Of a DNA stretch of 64,000 nucleotides, positions 46,148 through 54,858 are shown piece after piece. Origin of the DNA: Hyunsoonleella pacifica (GTDB taxonomy: Bacteria; Bacteroidota; Bacteroidia; Flavobacteriales; Flavobacteriaceae). The position numbers and the translations under genes are program-made. How positions within the stretch are numbered: the stretch's first letter is position 1; each line of letters begins with the position of its first letter. The notes under the pieces were generated by a model, which did no database searches, was not told the origin of the DNA, and was given only the letters and a program-made list of their open reading frames with translations. The stretch is taken from the NCBI RefSeq assembly GCF_004310335.1, contig NZ_SIRS01000006.1, forward strand, positions 160,297-224,296, given 5' to 3'.

Positions 46148-46337
46148 TATAAGTTTTCAATACTTAAAGGTTAGTTTTTGACCAATTAAGTTCAGGTCTT
46201 GAATATAATTACTAGTTTATTTAGATGAAATTAAGATTGTAATAGTTTAAAATTTTTCTTCAGTTAGAAAAAAAACAGTAATTTTAGATGTAATTGCTGT
46301 TCAAGTCAGGTATAATTCTCTCAAAGCACATATTTAT

Positions 46338-46730
46338 ATGAAAGAGTATATACTCTCTTTTGGTACTATAACTGTACTAAAAGATGATTTGGCAGAAGTC
46401 ATCATTAATGAAGGTGTTGTGATAAACGAAATTATGGTAGACCTATATCATGATTTTTTATTAAGCTATCTCAAAGCACCTTTTTCCTTAATCATAAATA
46501 AGAAAAACTCCTATAGCTATACCTTTGAAGCGCAAAAAATAATAGCCAATTTAAAGGAGATCCACGCCATGGCTGTTATTGTTGGAACCGATGCAGCGGT
46601 AATGTCAACCAAAACATTAATACAGATTAACGAATCTAATAATTGGAATATAAAACTATTTAGAACCAAACCAGAAGCGTTGGAGTGGATTGAAAGTTTA
46701 CATGAATATTCTCTTCAAGAGCAGCATTAA
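46338..46730 (+). CDS. Hypothetical STAS/SpoIIAA-like small protein
   Basis: This 130-residue soluble protein is not recognised with certainty. It alternates strands and helices (YILSFGTITVLKDDLAEVII, PFSLIINKKNSYSYTF, HAMAVIVGTDAAV, NIKLFRTKPEALEWIES). The final KLFRTKPEALEWI pattern is shared by a group of flavobacterial proteins with a SpoIIAA-like (STAS-like) fold. It lies 79 bp before the SulP transporter, whose own C-terminus is a STAS domain, but a separate promoter lies between them. Confidence 0.6.
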   Translation: MKEYILSFGTITVLKDDLAEVIINEGVVINEIMVDLYHDFLLSYLKAPFSLIINKKNSYSYTFEAQKIIANLKEIHAMAVIVGTDAAVMSTKTLIQINESNNWNIKLFRTKPEALEWIESLHEYSLQEQH

Positions 46731-46782
46731 CTGCTTGTGTGCAATTTGTTTGCGCTTTACTTGTACATCGCTTTATAAACTG

Positions 46783-46790
46783 TAAATTTG
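46783..46790 (+). promoter_or_regulatory. Promoter of the SulP gene (TTG ... TAAATTTG)
   Basis: TAAATTTG fits the Bacteroidota -7 element. A TTG at 46761-46763 lies 19 bp before it, the usual -33/-7 spacing. It ends 19 bp before the ATG at 46810. This is the best-formed promoter seen in the window. Confidence 0.65.
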
Positions 46791-46809
46791 CAGCCTCAAT
46801 AAACAAACC

Positions 46810-48423
46810 ATGACGGCATTTTTTAGAAAGCGTGCTAAAAACGCAAAAAACGATATTTTAAGTGGATTAACAGTAGCTTTAGCATTAGTGCCAGAGGCAG
46901 TAGCCTTTGCATTTGTTGCAGGAGTGGATCCTTTAGTGGGTTTATATGCCGCTTTTATGATTGGTTTAATCACTTCAATTTTTGGAGGAAGACCAGGAAT
47001 GATAAGTGGAGCAACAGGGGCTCTAGCTGTAGTTATGGTAAATTTAGTTGCAGAAGGAAATGCTATGGGTGAACCCTCAGAACAACTTGGTTTGTACTAT
47101 CTTTTTGCTACAGTTATACTTATGGGTATAATACAAGTATTAGCAGGTGTTTTAAAACTAGGAAAGTTTGTTAGACTAATACCACATCCAGTAATGATGG
47201 GGTTTGTAAACGGTTTAGCTATTGTTATTTTCCTATCGCAATTAAACCTTTTTAAAGATGCTAACGGAGATTGGTTTACAGGAACACCTATGTGGATAAT
47301 GTTAGGTTTAGTGGCGTTAACAATGGGTATTATGTTTGGATTACCAAAACTAACTAAAAAACTCCCTGAAGCATTAATAGCAATATTAGTAGTATCCGCT
47401 ATAGTTATTTTTGGAAATCTTGATGTTGCTACAGTAGGCAGTTTTATTCGAGATGGAGGTGGGGAAGGCCTAAAAGGGGGTTTACCACAATTTCAAACAG
47501 ATATTTTTAGTAAAGTACCATTTACACTAAAAACACTATGGTTTATTGGGCCTTATGCACTCATTCTAGCAGCTATTGGTCTTATAGAATCTCTTATGAC
47601 GCTGAATCTAGTAGATGAAATTACTGAAACCAGAGGAAACGCAAACCGTGAGTGTATGGCGCAAGGCAGTGCAAACATTATTACAGGGTTCTTTGGAGGT
47701 ATGGGAGGTTGTGCTATGATAGGGCAATCTTTAATCAATATAAAAGGCGGAGGAAGAGGCAGATTGTCTGGAATTGTAGCAGCAGTGGCCTTGTTAATCT
47801 TTATTTTATTTGCATCTGGACTTATTGAACAAGTACCAATTGCAGCATTAGTAGGCGTTATGTTTATGGTAGTTATAGGTACGTTCGCTTGGAGTAGTTT
47901 TAGAATTTTACGAAAAATACCTATCACAGATGCCATTGTACTTATTGCGGTTTCGTTAATAACCGTTTGGAAAGATTTAGCAGTAGCTGTTATTGCAGGT
48001 GTTATTATTAGTGCATTGGTGTTCTCTTGGGAAAATGCAAAGCGCATTAGAGCAAGAAAGCGTATGAGAGAAGATGGTACTAAAGTATACGAAATTTGGG
48101 GACCATTATTTTTTGGATCTATAAAGGCATTTAATGAGAAATTTGATGTAAAAAACGATCCTGAATATGTAGAAATAGACTTTGTAGAGTCTAGGGTAAG
48201 TGACCACTCTGCTTTCGAGGCTATTTATAATTTAGTAGAGAAGTATGAAGCCGCAGGGAAATCCATAAAACTAAAACATTTAAGCGAAGATTGTAAAGTA
48301 TTGCTTTACAAGGCAAGCCCTAAGTTTAAAGAAGTAATTATAGAAGATATTGATGACCCACGTTATCATCTCGCCGAAAATCCAGAGGCATTTACAAAAC
48401 CACTTTCTGAGTATAAACTTTAA
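46810..48423 (+). CDS. SulP family inorganic anion transporter
   Basis: This 537-residue protein has an N-terminal SulP signature (ILSGLTVALALVPEAVAFAFVAGVDPLVGLYAAF), about 10-12 membrane helices with GGRPGMISGATGA, and LTLNLVDEITETRGNANRE followed by QGSANIITGFFGGMGG. A cytoplasmic STAS domain occupies about 425-537. Members carry sulfate, bicarbonate or other anions, in several cases with sodium. No carbonic anhydrase or sulfate-assimilation gene is adjacent, so the substrate is open. Confidence 0.95.
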   Translation: MTAFFRKRAKNAKNDILSGLTVALALVPEAVAFAFVAGVDPLVGLYAAFMIGLITSIFGGRPGMISGATGALAVVMVNLVAEGNAMGEPSEQLGLYYLFATVILMGIIQVLAGVLKLGKFVRLIPHPVMMGFVNGLAIVIFLSQLNLFKDANGDWFTGTPMWIMLGLVALTMGIMFGLPKLTKKLPEALIAILVVSAIVIFGNLDVATVGSFIRDGGGEGLKGGLPQFQTDIFSKVPFTLKTLWFIGPYALILAAIGLIESLMTLNLVDEITETRGNANRECMAQGSANIITGFFGGMGGCAMIGQSLINIKGGGRGRLSGIVAAVALLIFILFASGLIEQVPIAALVGVMFMVVIGTFAWSSFRILRKIPITDAIVLIAVSLITVWKDLAVAVIAGVIISALVFSWENAKRIRARKRMREDGTKVYEIWGPLFFGSIKAFNEKFDVKNDPEYVEIDFVESRVSDHSAFEAIYNLVEKYEAAGKSIKLKHLSEDCKVLLYKASPKFKEVIIEDIDDPRYHLAENPEAFTKPLSEYKL

Positions 48424-48728
48424 GCAATAAAGTTTTTTGTTTTGATGCTTGATTGCTGGTAAGTTTTTGCATTCGCTTTCTACAAGGAGCTTCAATCACG
48501 CCATGGTGTGACCTCAACCCCTAGCGGGCTAGTTTGCTAACTTCATTCTTTAACCTAAGACGTAATTGTGTTTTGGGAAGTTCATTTAAAGGTAAAATGT
48601 ATGATTTCGTTGCGTAGTTAAGCCTTAAAGTTAGCAAATAAAACACAGATAGAAAGTCTGCTAGGACTTTCGTAAGTGGCTATAACTAGCAATGATTATG
48701 CACGGCTTGTTGTGCTTATTACTTATTA
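48424..48728. other. Structured non-coding stretch between SulP and hydrolase genes
   Basis: This 305-bp spacer has no convincing gene. It holds an 11-bp inverted repeat TTTGCTAACTT (48533-48543) / AAGTTAGCAAA (48628-48638), a near-palindrome around CCATGG (48496-48511) and a 7-bp hairpin GAAAGTC-TGCTAG-GACTTTC (48652-48671). A small GCAC...GTGC stem lies near 48700. Composition is less AT-rich than ordinary spacers here. It may be the remnant of a mobile or repeated element. Confidence 0.5.
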
Positions 48729-49574
48729 TTAACTAATTCTATATTCTTTAGTATTGTGACTTAAAATCAGTTGCTCAATAATTTTGATAACTTTTTTAGA
48801 CCAAAGTATTTTAAAATGTCCAGTTCCTTCTATTTCAATAAGTTTAGAATTCTTAATAAATGAACTTACATTTTTAGTTTTCTCTATTGGAATTATTTTG
48901 TCAAATTTATCGTGAATAAATGTAACATTTTTCATTTCAATATCTTTCAAAATGCTTTCTGCATCAAGTGTTATAGGGTCGTATTCAGTTGTCGTTTTTC
49001 GTATTTTATTAATAAGTAATTTGGTTGTTTTAGGTGTCAAGCCAAATTGAGTAATAGCTAAGTCAATAAATTCTAAAAATTTACTTGGAGATGTTAATAT
49101 AATCATTTGGTTCACTTTATACTTTATTGAGCTCATTGCCGTAAAAGTAAGTACTGTACCCATCGAATGGGTAATAATTAAATCGTATTTCTCTTTTTTT
49201 AAGAACAATTTTACCAAATCTGACATTTCAAAAAAACTTGTTTTTCTCTTTGTACTTGCTCCATGACAGGGGCCATCAAAACTAGTTACTTTGTAACCAA
49301 TTTTTGTTAATTCTGGAATAATTGCTCCAAAGTTAGAAGCTCTTCCTCCCCAACCATGTATAAGTAAAGCTTTTTTATCTCCATCTCCCCATTTATAAGT
49401 TCTAATATTAAATTTTTTAAATCGAATTATATTTTCTGTAGCTATTTCAAGTATTGATTTTTCAAAGGCTCTTATTTTTTTGTTTTTGGGCTTTGATAAA
49501 AAATTAAACGCAATTGTAGCTGTTAGTCGTGAAGATATTTTCTGTAGAACTTTAAATATTTTTTTTACATTCAT
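48729..49574 (-). CDS. Alpha/beta hydrolase
   Basis: This 281-residue protein has an alpha/beta-hydrolase core: oxyanion-hole region LLIHGWGGRASNF, nucleophile elbow ITHSMGTVLT with Ser, acid residue in FIHDKFDKIIP and catalytic His in IEGTGHFKILW. It lacks a signal peptide. It lies 76 bp downstream of a Crp/Fnr-type regulator on the same strand, with two palindromes between them. The substrate is unknown; small esterase or lipase-like activity is likely. Confidence 0.88.
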   Translation of the reverse strand: MNVKKIFKVLQKISSRLTATIAFNFLSKPKNKKIRAFEKSILEIATENIIRFKKFNIRTYKWGDGDKKALLIHGWGGRASNFGAIIPELTKIGYKVTSFDGPCHGASTKRKTSFFEMSDLVKLFLKKEKYDLIITHSMGTVLTFTAMSSIKYKVNQMIILTSPSKFLEFIDLAITQFGLTPKTTKLLINKIRKTTTEYDPITLDAESILKDIEMKNVTFIHDKFDKIIPIEKTKNVSSFIKNSKLIEIEGTGHFKILWSKKVIKIIEQLILSHNTKEYRIS

Positions 49575-49576
49575 TT

Positions 49577-49596
49577 TTAGATTATTTGTAATCTAA
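49577..49596 (-). promoter_or_regulatory. 8+4+8 inverted repeat next to the hydrolase start
   Basis: TTAGATTA-TTTG-TAATCTAA is a perfect inverted repeat ending 2 bp before the ATG at 49574. It could be an operator, or a hairpin in the mRNA leader that hides the ribosome binding site. Confidence 0.5.
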
Positions 49597-49626
49597 CAAA
49601 TGTCTATCATTTTATTCTTTATTCTA

Positions 49627-49642
49627 TGACACATTTGTGTCA
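49627..49642. promoter_or_regulatory. Crp/Fnr-like palindrome TGACACA-TT-TGTGTCA
   Basis: This perfect 7+2+7 palindrome lies between the stop of the Crp/Fnr-type gene and the start of the hydrolase, centred about 60 bp before the hydrolase ATG. Its length and symmetry fit a site for a Crp/Fnr dimer, although the sequence differs from both the Crp and the Fnr consensus. The adjacent regulator is the natural candidate. Confidence 0.5.
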
Positions 49643-49650
49643 AAATATGA

Positions 49651-50250
49651 TTAAACCAATTTTTTTCTAATTCGTGTTAATGTTTGGCGTTTAATACCCA
49701 AAAAAGAAGATAGGTGGGTCTGTGATACACGATTTAGTAAATCTTTGTTTTTCGAAATAAAGTTAATATACCTTTGTTCAGCATTTTCAAATAAAAAACT
49801 TTCAATTCTATTTTGCCTTGAGTTTAAATACTTTTCGGCTATTAATCTACCGAATTTTTCGAAATTTTTATATTTAGAATAGGATTCTTGTATTAGCTTA
49901 AATGGAACATTTACTAACAACGAAGATTCTATGGTTTGAATATAATATTTAGAAGGTTTTTGATTGATAAATGCGTTATAATCTGCTGCATAAAAATTCT
50001 CTTTTATAAAAGCAATTGTTATTTCTTCTCCCGTATTATTGATGTAGAAGATTCTTAATAATCCATTAAAGACAAATCCTAAACTTTCCTGAATATCTCC
50101 AGCTATTAGATAATTTTTTTTAGCTTTTAACCTAGTTATGGTAACTTTAGTAGTATGGAAGTTTATCTCATCAGAATTTAAATCAGGGCAAACCTCTCTT
50201 AAAGCATTTGAATAAGCCTGAATTGGTTTAACTTTATTGTTTATTTCCAT
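49651..50250 (-). CDS. Crp/Fnr family transcriptional regulator
   Basis: This 199-residue protein has an N-terminal cyclic-nucleotide-binding-like beta roll (NYLIAGDIQESLGFVFNGLLRIFY, EEITIAFIKENFYAADYNAF) and a C-terminal Crp-type winged helix (QTHLSSFLGIKRQTLTRIRKKL). It lacks the cysteines of Fnr and does not show the full cAMP-binding RxS pattern, so the ligand is unknown. In Bacteroidota many such proteins act on a neighbouring gene; the hydrolase is the obvious candidate. Confidence 0.92.
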   Translation of the reverse strand: MEINNKVKPIQAYSNALREVCPDLNSDEINFHTTKVTITRLKAKKNYLIAGDIQESLGFVFNGLLRIFYINNTGEEITIAFIKENFYAADYNAFINQKPSKYYIQTIESSLLVNVPFKLIQESYSKYKNFEKFGRLIAEKYLNSRQNRIESFLFENAEQRYINFISKNKDLLNRVSQTHLSSFLGIKRQTLTRIRKKLV

Positions 50251-50377
50251 TTTTGGGTATTAAGCACAACTGCCAGTAAACGAAGTTAGCTGAAAATATT
50301 TATAAAGTCAAATAGGCTTTACTACAAAATATATAATTCGATATTATAAAACCTAAGAGTAGACATTCTAATTCTTC

Positions 50378-50824
50378 CTATCGCATAGGCCGTTTTAGTT
50401 GTTCTTTTACACGCTCAAAAGATTTTTTACTGGCACGCTCCCAACGGTAAATAGTGTATTTTTTGTCTTTGTTAGCTATTTGCTTAGCTTCTTTATCCCT
50501 AATTTCTTTTACCCAATTAAACCGTTTTTTGGTTATAGAAATAATTAAATCATCTCCACAGCCCAGAGCCTCTAAAGTATTTAAAGCAGCGATAGATACA
50601 TTTTGTACTTTGTCATTCATGGCATGCAATAATACAGGTACAGAAGAACATTGTCCTGCATGTGCTAGAGCTTCAGCAGCTAACTTACGCGTATGGTAAT
50701 TACCGTGTTTTAAGGCATACTCTAGTTTTAGCACATCTTTATGTTCCATCCAAGAATCAATAATAGTTTCAGAAGGTTGCACAACATTCAATTTAAAAAG
50801 TAAGTATGTGATATGGTGTAACAT
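50378..50824 (-). CDS. HEAT-repeat protein
   Basis: This 148-residue, probably cytoplasmic protein contains helical HEAT-like repeats: DVLKLEYALKHGNYHTRKLAAEALAHAG and SVPVLLHAMNDKVQNVSIAALNTLEALG. A basic C-terminal tail (ERASKKSFERVKEQLKRPMR) follows. HEAT repeats serve as protein-binding scaffolds. The partner is not known and no neighbour gives a clear hint. Confidence 0.8.
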   Translation of the reverse strand: MLHHITYLLFKLNVVQPSETIIDSWMEHKDVLKLEYALKHGNYHTRKLAAEALAHAGQCSSVPVLLHAMNDKVQNVSIAALNTLEALGCGDDLIISITKKRFNWVKEIRDKEAKQIANKDKKYTIYRWERASKKSFERVKEQLKRPMR

Positions 50825-50902
50825 GGTTGTGGTTATTAACTATGTATATGTAGTTAATTTTACCAAAATGTTACAATTTTACTAAAGGCTTAAGGCTGAC
50901 AT

Positions 50903-52438
50903 TTATAAAATGGCTTTAGGAATTACTCTACGCGTCAAGGTTTTCAAACGTTTATAGTTGCTTACTTCAGAGTCAGGATTAAAATCTAAGGTAGTCTCCC
51001 AAGAATTTTCAGGTTGAAATTCTAGTTCCATACCTTTTAAAACACCTTTAGAAACCTTTTCAGACTTCACAATAACAATACATTCCGTATTTAAATTAGC
51101 GCTTCTTGGATCTAGGTTAAACGTACCAATAATAGTCGTTTTTTTATCTACAACCATAGATTTTGCATGAAGACCAAAGGTTGGTGTATAATCTAATTCG
51201 GTTTGTAATTCTCCTGTCATTATGCGTTTTCGCTCTTCAGCATCAGGCTTAAATTCAAATATCCTAACGCCTGTTTTTAGTAAAGCTTCTCTATCGCTTT
51301 GATAACTGCTAAAGGCTTCAACATTATCAGTAGATGCTAGACTATTGGTTAATATTCTAACGTTTACCCCACGATTTACAGCATCTTCAAATAAACCTCT
51401 ACTTTTTTTAGTAGTAATTAAATAAGGGGTTTGAATAGTAATAGATGTTGTTGCATTATTTACCAAATCAATTAATGTAGATGTAGAAATACCACCGCCA
51501 AAGAAACTATGCGCTTTGTTGTTTTTTCCTGGCACATCTGAAACAAAACTAACATCATCGAGCCAAACTAAATCTCCTGATGTTTTAATAGTATTAAATG
51601 TTTCGGGTAAGTTTTCAATGCGTTGTCTCACTTGTGGCCAGAAATTTTCTGGGTTACAAGCATATTCATGTAGTTTTTTAAACCTGTTTTTATCTGTTAT
51701 ATTTTCAGGTTTGTCTTTTATAACTTTAGTAATGTCTTGACTTAATTCACTATTCCAAAATGTTTCAAACGAGGTTTTAACAGTTTTTGATGTTTTACCT
51801 ATCAAAAGAATATCTCTGTCTCTAAAATTATATTCATGATCGTAATCAAAATATTCATTCGCTATATTTCTACCTCCTGTAATCACAACTTGGTCATCTA
51901 CGATAAAGGTTTTGTTATGCATACGTTGATTTGCAGATTTAAAATCTGTTGCAAACTTCCCTATTTTCTGAAAAATATTTTTTCCTAGATTAACCCCAGG
52001 ATTATATATTCTAACCGAAATATTTTCATGAGAATTAAATACGAGAATATCCCTAGCTTCAGCATCAACCATAATATCATCGACAAGTACCCTAACTTTA
52101 ACGCCTCTATCTGCAGCTCTTACCAAATAATCGCAAGCAATGAGACCAATATTATCTGTTGAAAATATAAAGTATTGAATATCTATAGTTTTTTCTGCAT
52201 ATTCGGTTAACCAAGCTCTGGCAACCATAGAGCCACTGCCATCTTCAAGTACATACACTCCTGTTTTTTCTTCTATAACATCAGAGAATTCCTTAAGTTC
52301 TTTAGAAAGAGAGATACTCTTGTCTCTTTTAATTTTTGAACAAAAATCGGTGTCTTTCATTGGAGGATTTTTATGCTTGCATGATGAAACAACAAATAAA
52401 ACAATAAGAAAACTACTGAGTTTTAATATAGTATTCAT
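50903..52438 (-). CDS. Phospholipase D-like (cardiolipin synthase-like) lipoprotein
   Basis: This 511-residue protein has a lipoprotein signal with the lipobox VVSSC at about residue 20. Two HKD motifs are present: HNKTFIVDDQVVITGGRN and HAKSMVVDKKTTIIGTFNLDPRSA, each HxKxxxxD followed by the GxxN/S pattern. The first half also has AEKTIDIQYFIFSTDN, typical of the family. PLD enzymes hydrolyse or transfer phosphodiesters such as phospholipids. Because it is lipid-anchored, it acts in the periplasm or on the outer membrane, unlike classical cardiolipin synthase. It lies 6 bp downstream of coaD. Confidence 0.92.
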   Translation of the reverse strand: MNTILKLSSFLIVLFVVSSCKHKNPPMKDTDFCSKIKRDKSISLSKELKEFSDVIEEKTGVYVLEDGSGSMVARAWLTEYAEKTIDIQYFIFSTDNIGLIACDYLVRAADRGVKVRVLVDDIMVDAEARDILVFNSHENISVRIYNPGVNLGKNIFQKIGKFATDFKSANQRMHNKTFIVDDQVVITGGRNIANEYFDYDHEYNFRDRDILLIGKTSKTVKTSFETFWNSELSQDITKVIKDKPENITDKNRFKKLHEYACNPENFWPQVRQRIENLPETFNTIKTSGDLVWLDDVSFVSDVPGKNNKAHSFFGGGISTSTLIDLVNNATTSITIQTPYLITTKKSRGLFEDAVNRGVNVRILTNSLASTDNVEAFSSYQSDREALLKTGVRIFEFKPDAEERKRIMTGELQTELDYTPTFGLHAKSMVVDKKTTIIGTFNLDPRSANLNTECIVIVKSEKVSKGVLKGMELEFQPENSWETTLDFNPDSEVSNYKRLKTLTRRVIPKAIL

Positions 52439-52444
52439 AGAAAT

Positions 52445-52903
52445 TTATGATTTCACGCGAACACTATCGGGAACCAATTTTGTATAATCTCCATTATTTC
52501 TAATCACTTCTCTCACAATTGAAGATGCAATATATGAGGTGTCTGCCGAGGTAAGTAAAAAAATAGTTTCAATAGGAGCTAAATCTCTATTGGTGTGTGC
52601 AATGGCTTTTTCAAACTCAAAATCTGCTGGGTTGCGCAAACCTCTTAAAATAAATTCTACATTGTTCTGTTGGCAGAAATCTACAGTTAAGCCTTTGTAG
52701 TTTACCACTTTTACCTTGGGTTCATCTTTAAAAGCATCAATTATAAATTGTTGGCGTTCTTCAAGTGAAAACATATATTTTTTTGATGAGTTTACGCCAA
52801 TGGCGACAATAATTTCATCAAAAAGCGTCACACCACGTTTAATGATATCGTAATGTCCTAAAGTTAACGGATCAAAAGATCCTGGGAAAATTGCACGTTT
52901 CAT
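52445..52903 (-). CDS. coaD: Pantetheine-phosphate adenylyltransferase
   Basis: CoaD transfers AMP to 4'-phosphopantetheine in coenzyme A synthesis. The 152-residue protein has the nucleotidyltransferase motif GSFDPLTLGHYDII (TxGH), RGLRNPADFEFE, and TSADTSYIASSIVREV near the C-terminus. Length and motifs are fully typical. The PLD-like lipoprotein gene follows after 6 bp. Confidence 0.97.
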   Translation of the reverse strand: MKRAIFPGSFDPLTLGHYDIIKRGVTLFDEIIVAIGVNSSKKYMFSLEERQQFIIDAFKDEPKVKVVNYKGLTVDFCQQNNVEFILRGLRNPADFEFEKAIAHTNRDLAPIETIFLLTSADTSYIASSIVREVIRNNGDYTKLVPDSVRVKS

Positions 52904-52915
52904 AAGCCCTCTTTA

Positions 52916-52955
52916 TCTCCCTATTTCGACTGCATTTAATACTCGCTTAGGGAGA
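52916..52955. repeat. Imperfect REP-like hairpin upstream of coaD
   Basis: TCTCCCTA (52916-52923) and TAGGGAGA (52948-52955) form an 8-bp stem around a 24-base loop containing TTTCGACTGC. The loop sequence resembles a TTTCGACTGCGCTC repeat I recall from flavobacterial spacers. It could also act as a weak terminator for the gene upstream. Confidence 0.4.
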
Positions 52956-52998
52956 AACTAATTTGTTGTAAATATACAAATCTTATAAGTAGATAATT

Positions 52999-53607
52999 TT
53001 ACTCATCACGTTCTATATTAAATATCTCCTTTTCTTCATAAAGAAATTGAAGATTCTCTAAGGTAGTTACATCAGTAAGAAAGGTGTAATTTTCACTTTT
53101 ATCTATTTGGTCTATGGCAGAACGTTTATCAATTTCATAATTATTAAAAACTACATAAATGCTATCTTCTTCTATTTTTGTAATTTTCATTGTTGTAAAA
53201 TGTCCTGGAGATTCAGATTTTATAGAATAAATATCTCCAATAGCAGGCGCCTTTATGTATTCTGCTTCAGCTTCTTTGTGTTGGGCATTAGAGTAACTAA
53301 AGTATCCAATAACTAAAGCAATTATTGCAAGACCACTAAAATGTAAAAAAGGAATGCCTTTATGCTTTTCTAATTCAAACTTATCTTTAATCTTTTGAGG
53401 TAATTCTTTTAGTTTGAATGTTCTTTTACAGCTATTACACTCTAAAATATTTTCTTTTCCAATAGGGAAAATAGGAATCCAATAGATGTAGAAGTATTTT
53501 CCAAAAACACTATAATTCATAGAGCTTTGCTCATTACAATTAGGACATTCTACGCCTCTAAGTTGTCCATTTTTTAATCGAGAAGAATTTGTACCGTAAA
53601 AAATCAT
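52999..53607 (-). CDS. Zinc-ribbon membrane protein
   Basis: I chose the ATG at 53607 (MIFYGTNSSRLKNGQLRG). The 202-residue protein has an N-terminal zinc ribbon with two CxxC pairs (VECPNCNEQ and LECNSCKRTF) interrupted by a hydrophobic stretch FYIYWIPIFPIG. One membrane helix lies at about 92-110 (LAIIALVIGYFSYS), and a beta-rich C-terminal domain follows on the other side. The architecture is common in Bacteroidota but the function is unknown. Confidence 0.75.
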   Translation of the reverse strand: MIFYGTNSSRLKNGQLRGVECPNCNEQSSMNYSVFGKYFYIYWIPIFPIGKENILECNSCKRTFKLKELPQKIKDKFELEKHKGIPFLHFSGLAIIALVIGYFSYSNAQHKEAEAEYIKAPAIGDIYSIKSESPGHFTTMKITKIEEDSIYVVFNNYEIDKRSAIDQIDKSENYTFLTDVTTLENLQFLYEEKEIFNIERDE

Positions 53608-53756
53608 ATAAGTTTGGTTATGTTGTGTTTCAAATATAACCAAATAAATGTGTAATCTGTAAGGTAATTATTTCAACGCTCTCTTGCCAAATTTGCAGAT
53701 TTTTGAAATTATGCCTTTTTATTCTTGCTTCTTGTTTTTAAATATCTTGTTTCAAT

Positions 53757-54737
53757 TTATTTGAGAGCTTCCTCAATCGCATTATCAAACAAATCTGAAA
53801 GGGAGATACCGGCCGCTTCAGCTTGTTGGGGTAAGATACTTTCTTTAGTGAGTCCGGGGACAGTATTCATTTCTAATAAATGGGGTACACCATCCTTAAA
53901 TATATATTCGCTTCTAGAAAATCCTGTCATTCTTAAAACTTCATAGACTTTTTTTGCGAGTACGTTAACTTTATCTTCTTGTTCTGGAGTTAACCGTGCT
54001 GGTGTGATTTCTTGAGATTTACCTAAGTATTTGGCTTCATAATCAAAAAAATCATTTTCAGAGACTATCTCTGTTATTGGTAGCACTTTAGTTTCTCCCA
54101 TATAGGTTATTACCCCCACAGAGACTTCTATACCATCTAAAAAGGATTCAATAATAATTTCATCATCTTCTTTAAACGCCACATCAATAGCATATTGTAA
54201 ATCTTCTTTTTTATGTACTTTTGTAACACCAAAACTACTACCTGCTTTATTTGCTTTTACAAAGCAAGGCAGCCCTACTTTGCCGATAATAGCATTTTCA
54301 TCAATGGTATCTCCTAAATTAAGATAATAAGATGCTGCAGTTTTAATACCATAAGGTTTTAAAATACTTAAGCAGTCGCGCTTGTTAAAAGTAATTTGTG
54401 CTTGATACATTGGACAACTTGTATGTGGAATTCCCAATAGCTCAAAATATCCTTGCATATACCCATCTTCTCCAGGTGAGCCGTGAATGGCATTAAACAC
54501 ACAATCGAAATTGATTTTAAAACTATCTATATTTATAGAAAAGTCATTTTTATCAATTGGAAATTCCGTATTATCTTCATCTACATAAACCCATTTATCT
54601 TTAAAAATATGAATACGATAGGGATTGTACTTGTCTCTATTTAAAGTTTCAAAAACTACATTACCGCTAGTTAATGATATTTTGTACTCACTGGAATACC
54701 CGCCCATGATAATGGCGATATTTTTCTTATCAATCAT
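53757..54737 (-). CDS. ddl: D-alanine-D-alanine ligase
   Basis: Ddl makes the D-Ala-D-Ala dipeptide for peptidoglycan. The 326-residue ATP-grasp protein has IMGGYSSEYKISLTSG, NAIHGSPGEDGYMQGYFELLGIPHT, CFVKANKAGSSFGVTKV and LEMNTVPGLTKESILPQQA, all typical. It is divergent from the PASTA-domain gene with 121 bp between starts. Together with murB it is one of two cell-wall precursor genes in the window. Confidence 0.97.
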   Translation of the reverse strand: MIDKKNIAIIMGGYSSEYKISLTSGNVVFETLNRDKYNPYRIHIFKDKWVYVDEDNTEFPIDKNDFSINIDSFKINFDCVFNAIHGSPGEDGYMQGYFELLGIPHTSCPMYQAQITFNKRDCLSILKPYGIKTAASYYLNLGDTIDENAIIGKVGLPCFVKANKAGSSFGVTKVHKKEDLQYAIDVAFKEDDEIIIESFLDGIEVSVGVITYMGETKVLPITEIVSENDFFDYEAKYLGKSQEITPARLTPEQEDKVNVLAKKVYEVLRMTGFSRSEYIFKDGVPHLLEMNTVPGLTKESILPQQAEAAGISLSDLFDNAIEEALK

Positions 54738-54830
54738 ATTATTTCTTTAGGGTTCATCTAAACGTAACAATAATTCGTATCTATTATAGTTAAGCTAAAA
54801 TAATCATATAAACAGCAAAACAAAATATTA

Positions 54831-54838
54831 TATATTTG
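54831..54838 (+). promoter_or_regulatory. Candidate -7 element (TATATTTG) for the PASTA-rluD operon
   Basis: The octamer matches TAnnTTTG exactly and ends 20 bp before the ATG at 54859. No TTTG at -33 was found. Confidence 0.5.
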
Positions 54839-54858
54839 TCACACCGAAAAACCTTCAC

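Noticed and set aside
48424-48728. Possible integron attC site
   Set aside because: The small GCAC/GTGC stem and nearby motifs recall attC sites, but no full core-site pair (RYYYAAC/GTTRRRY) with correct spacing and no integrase were found.
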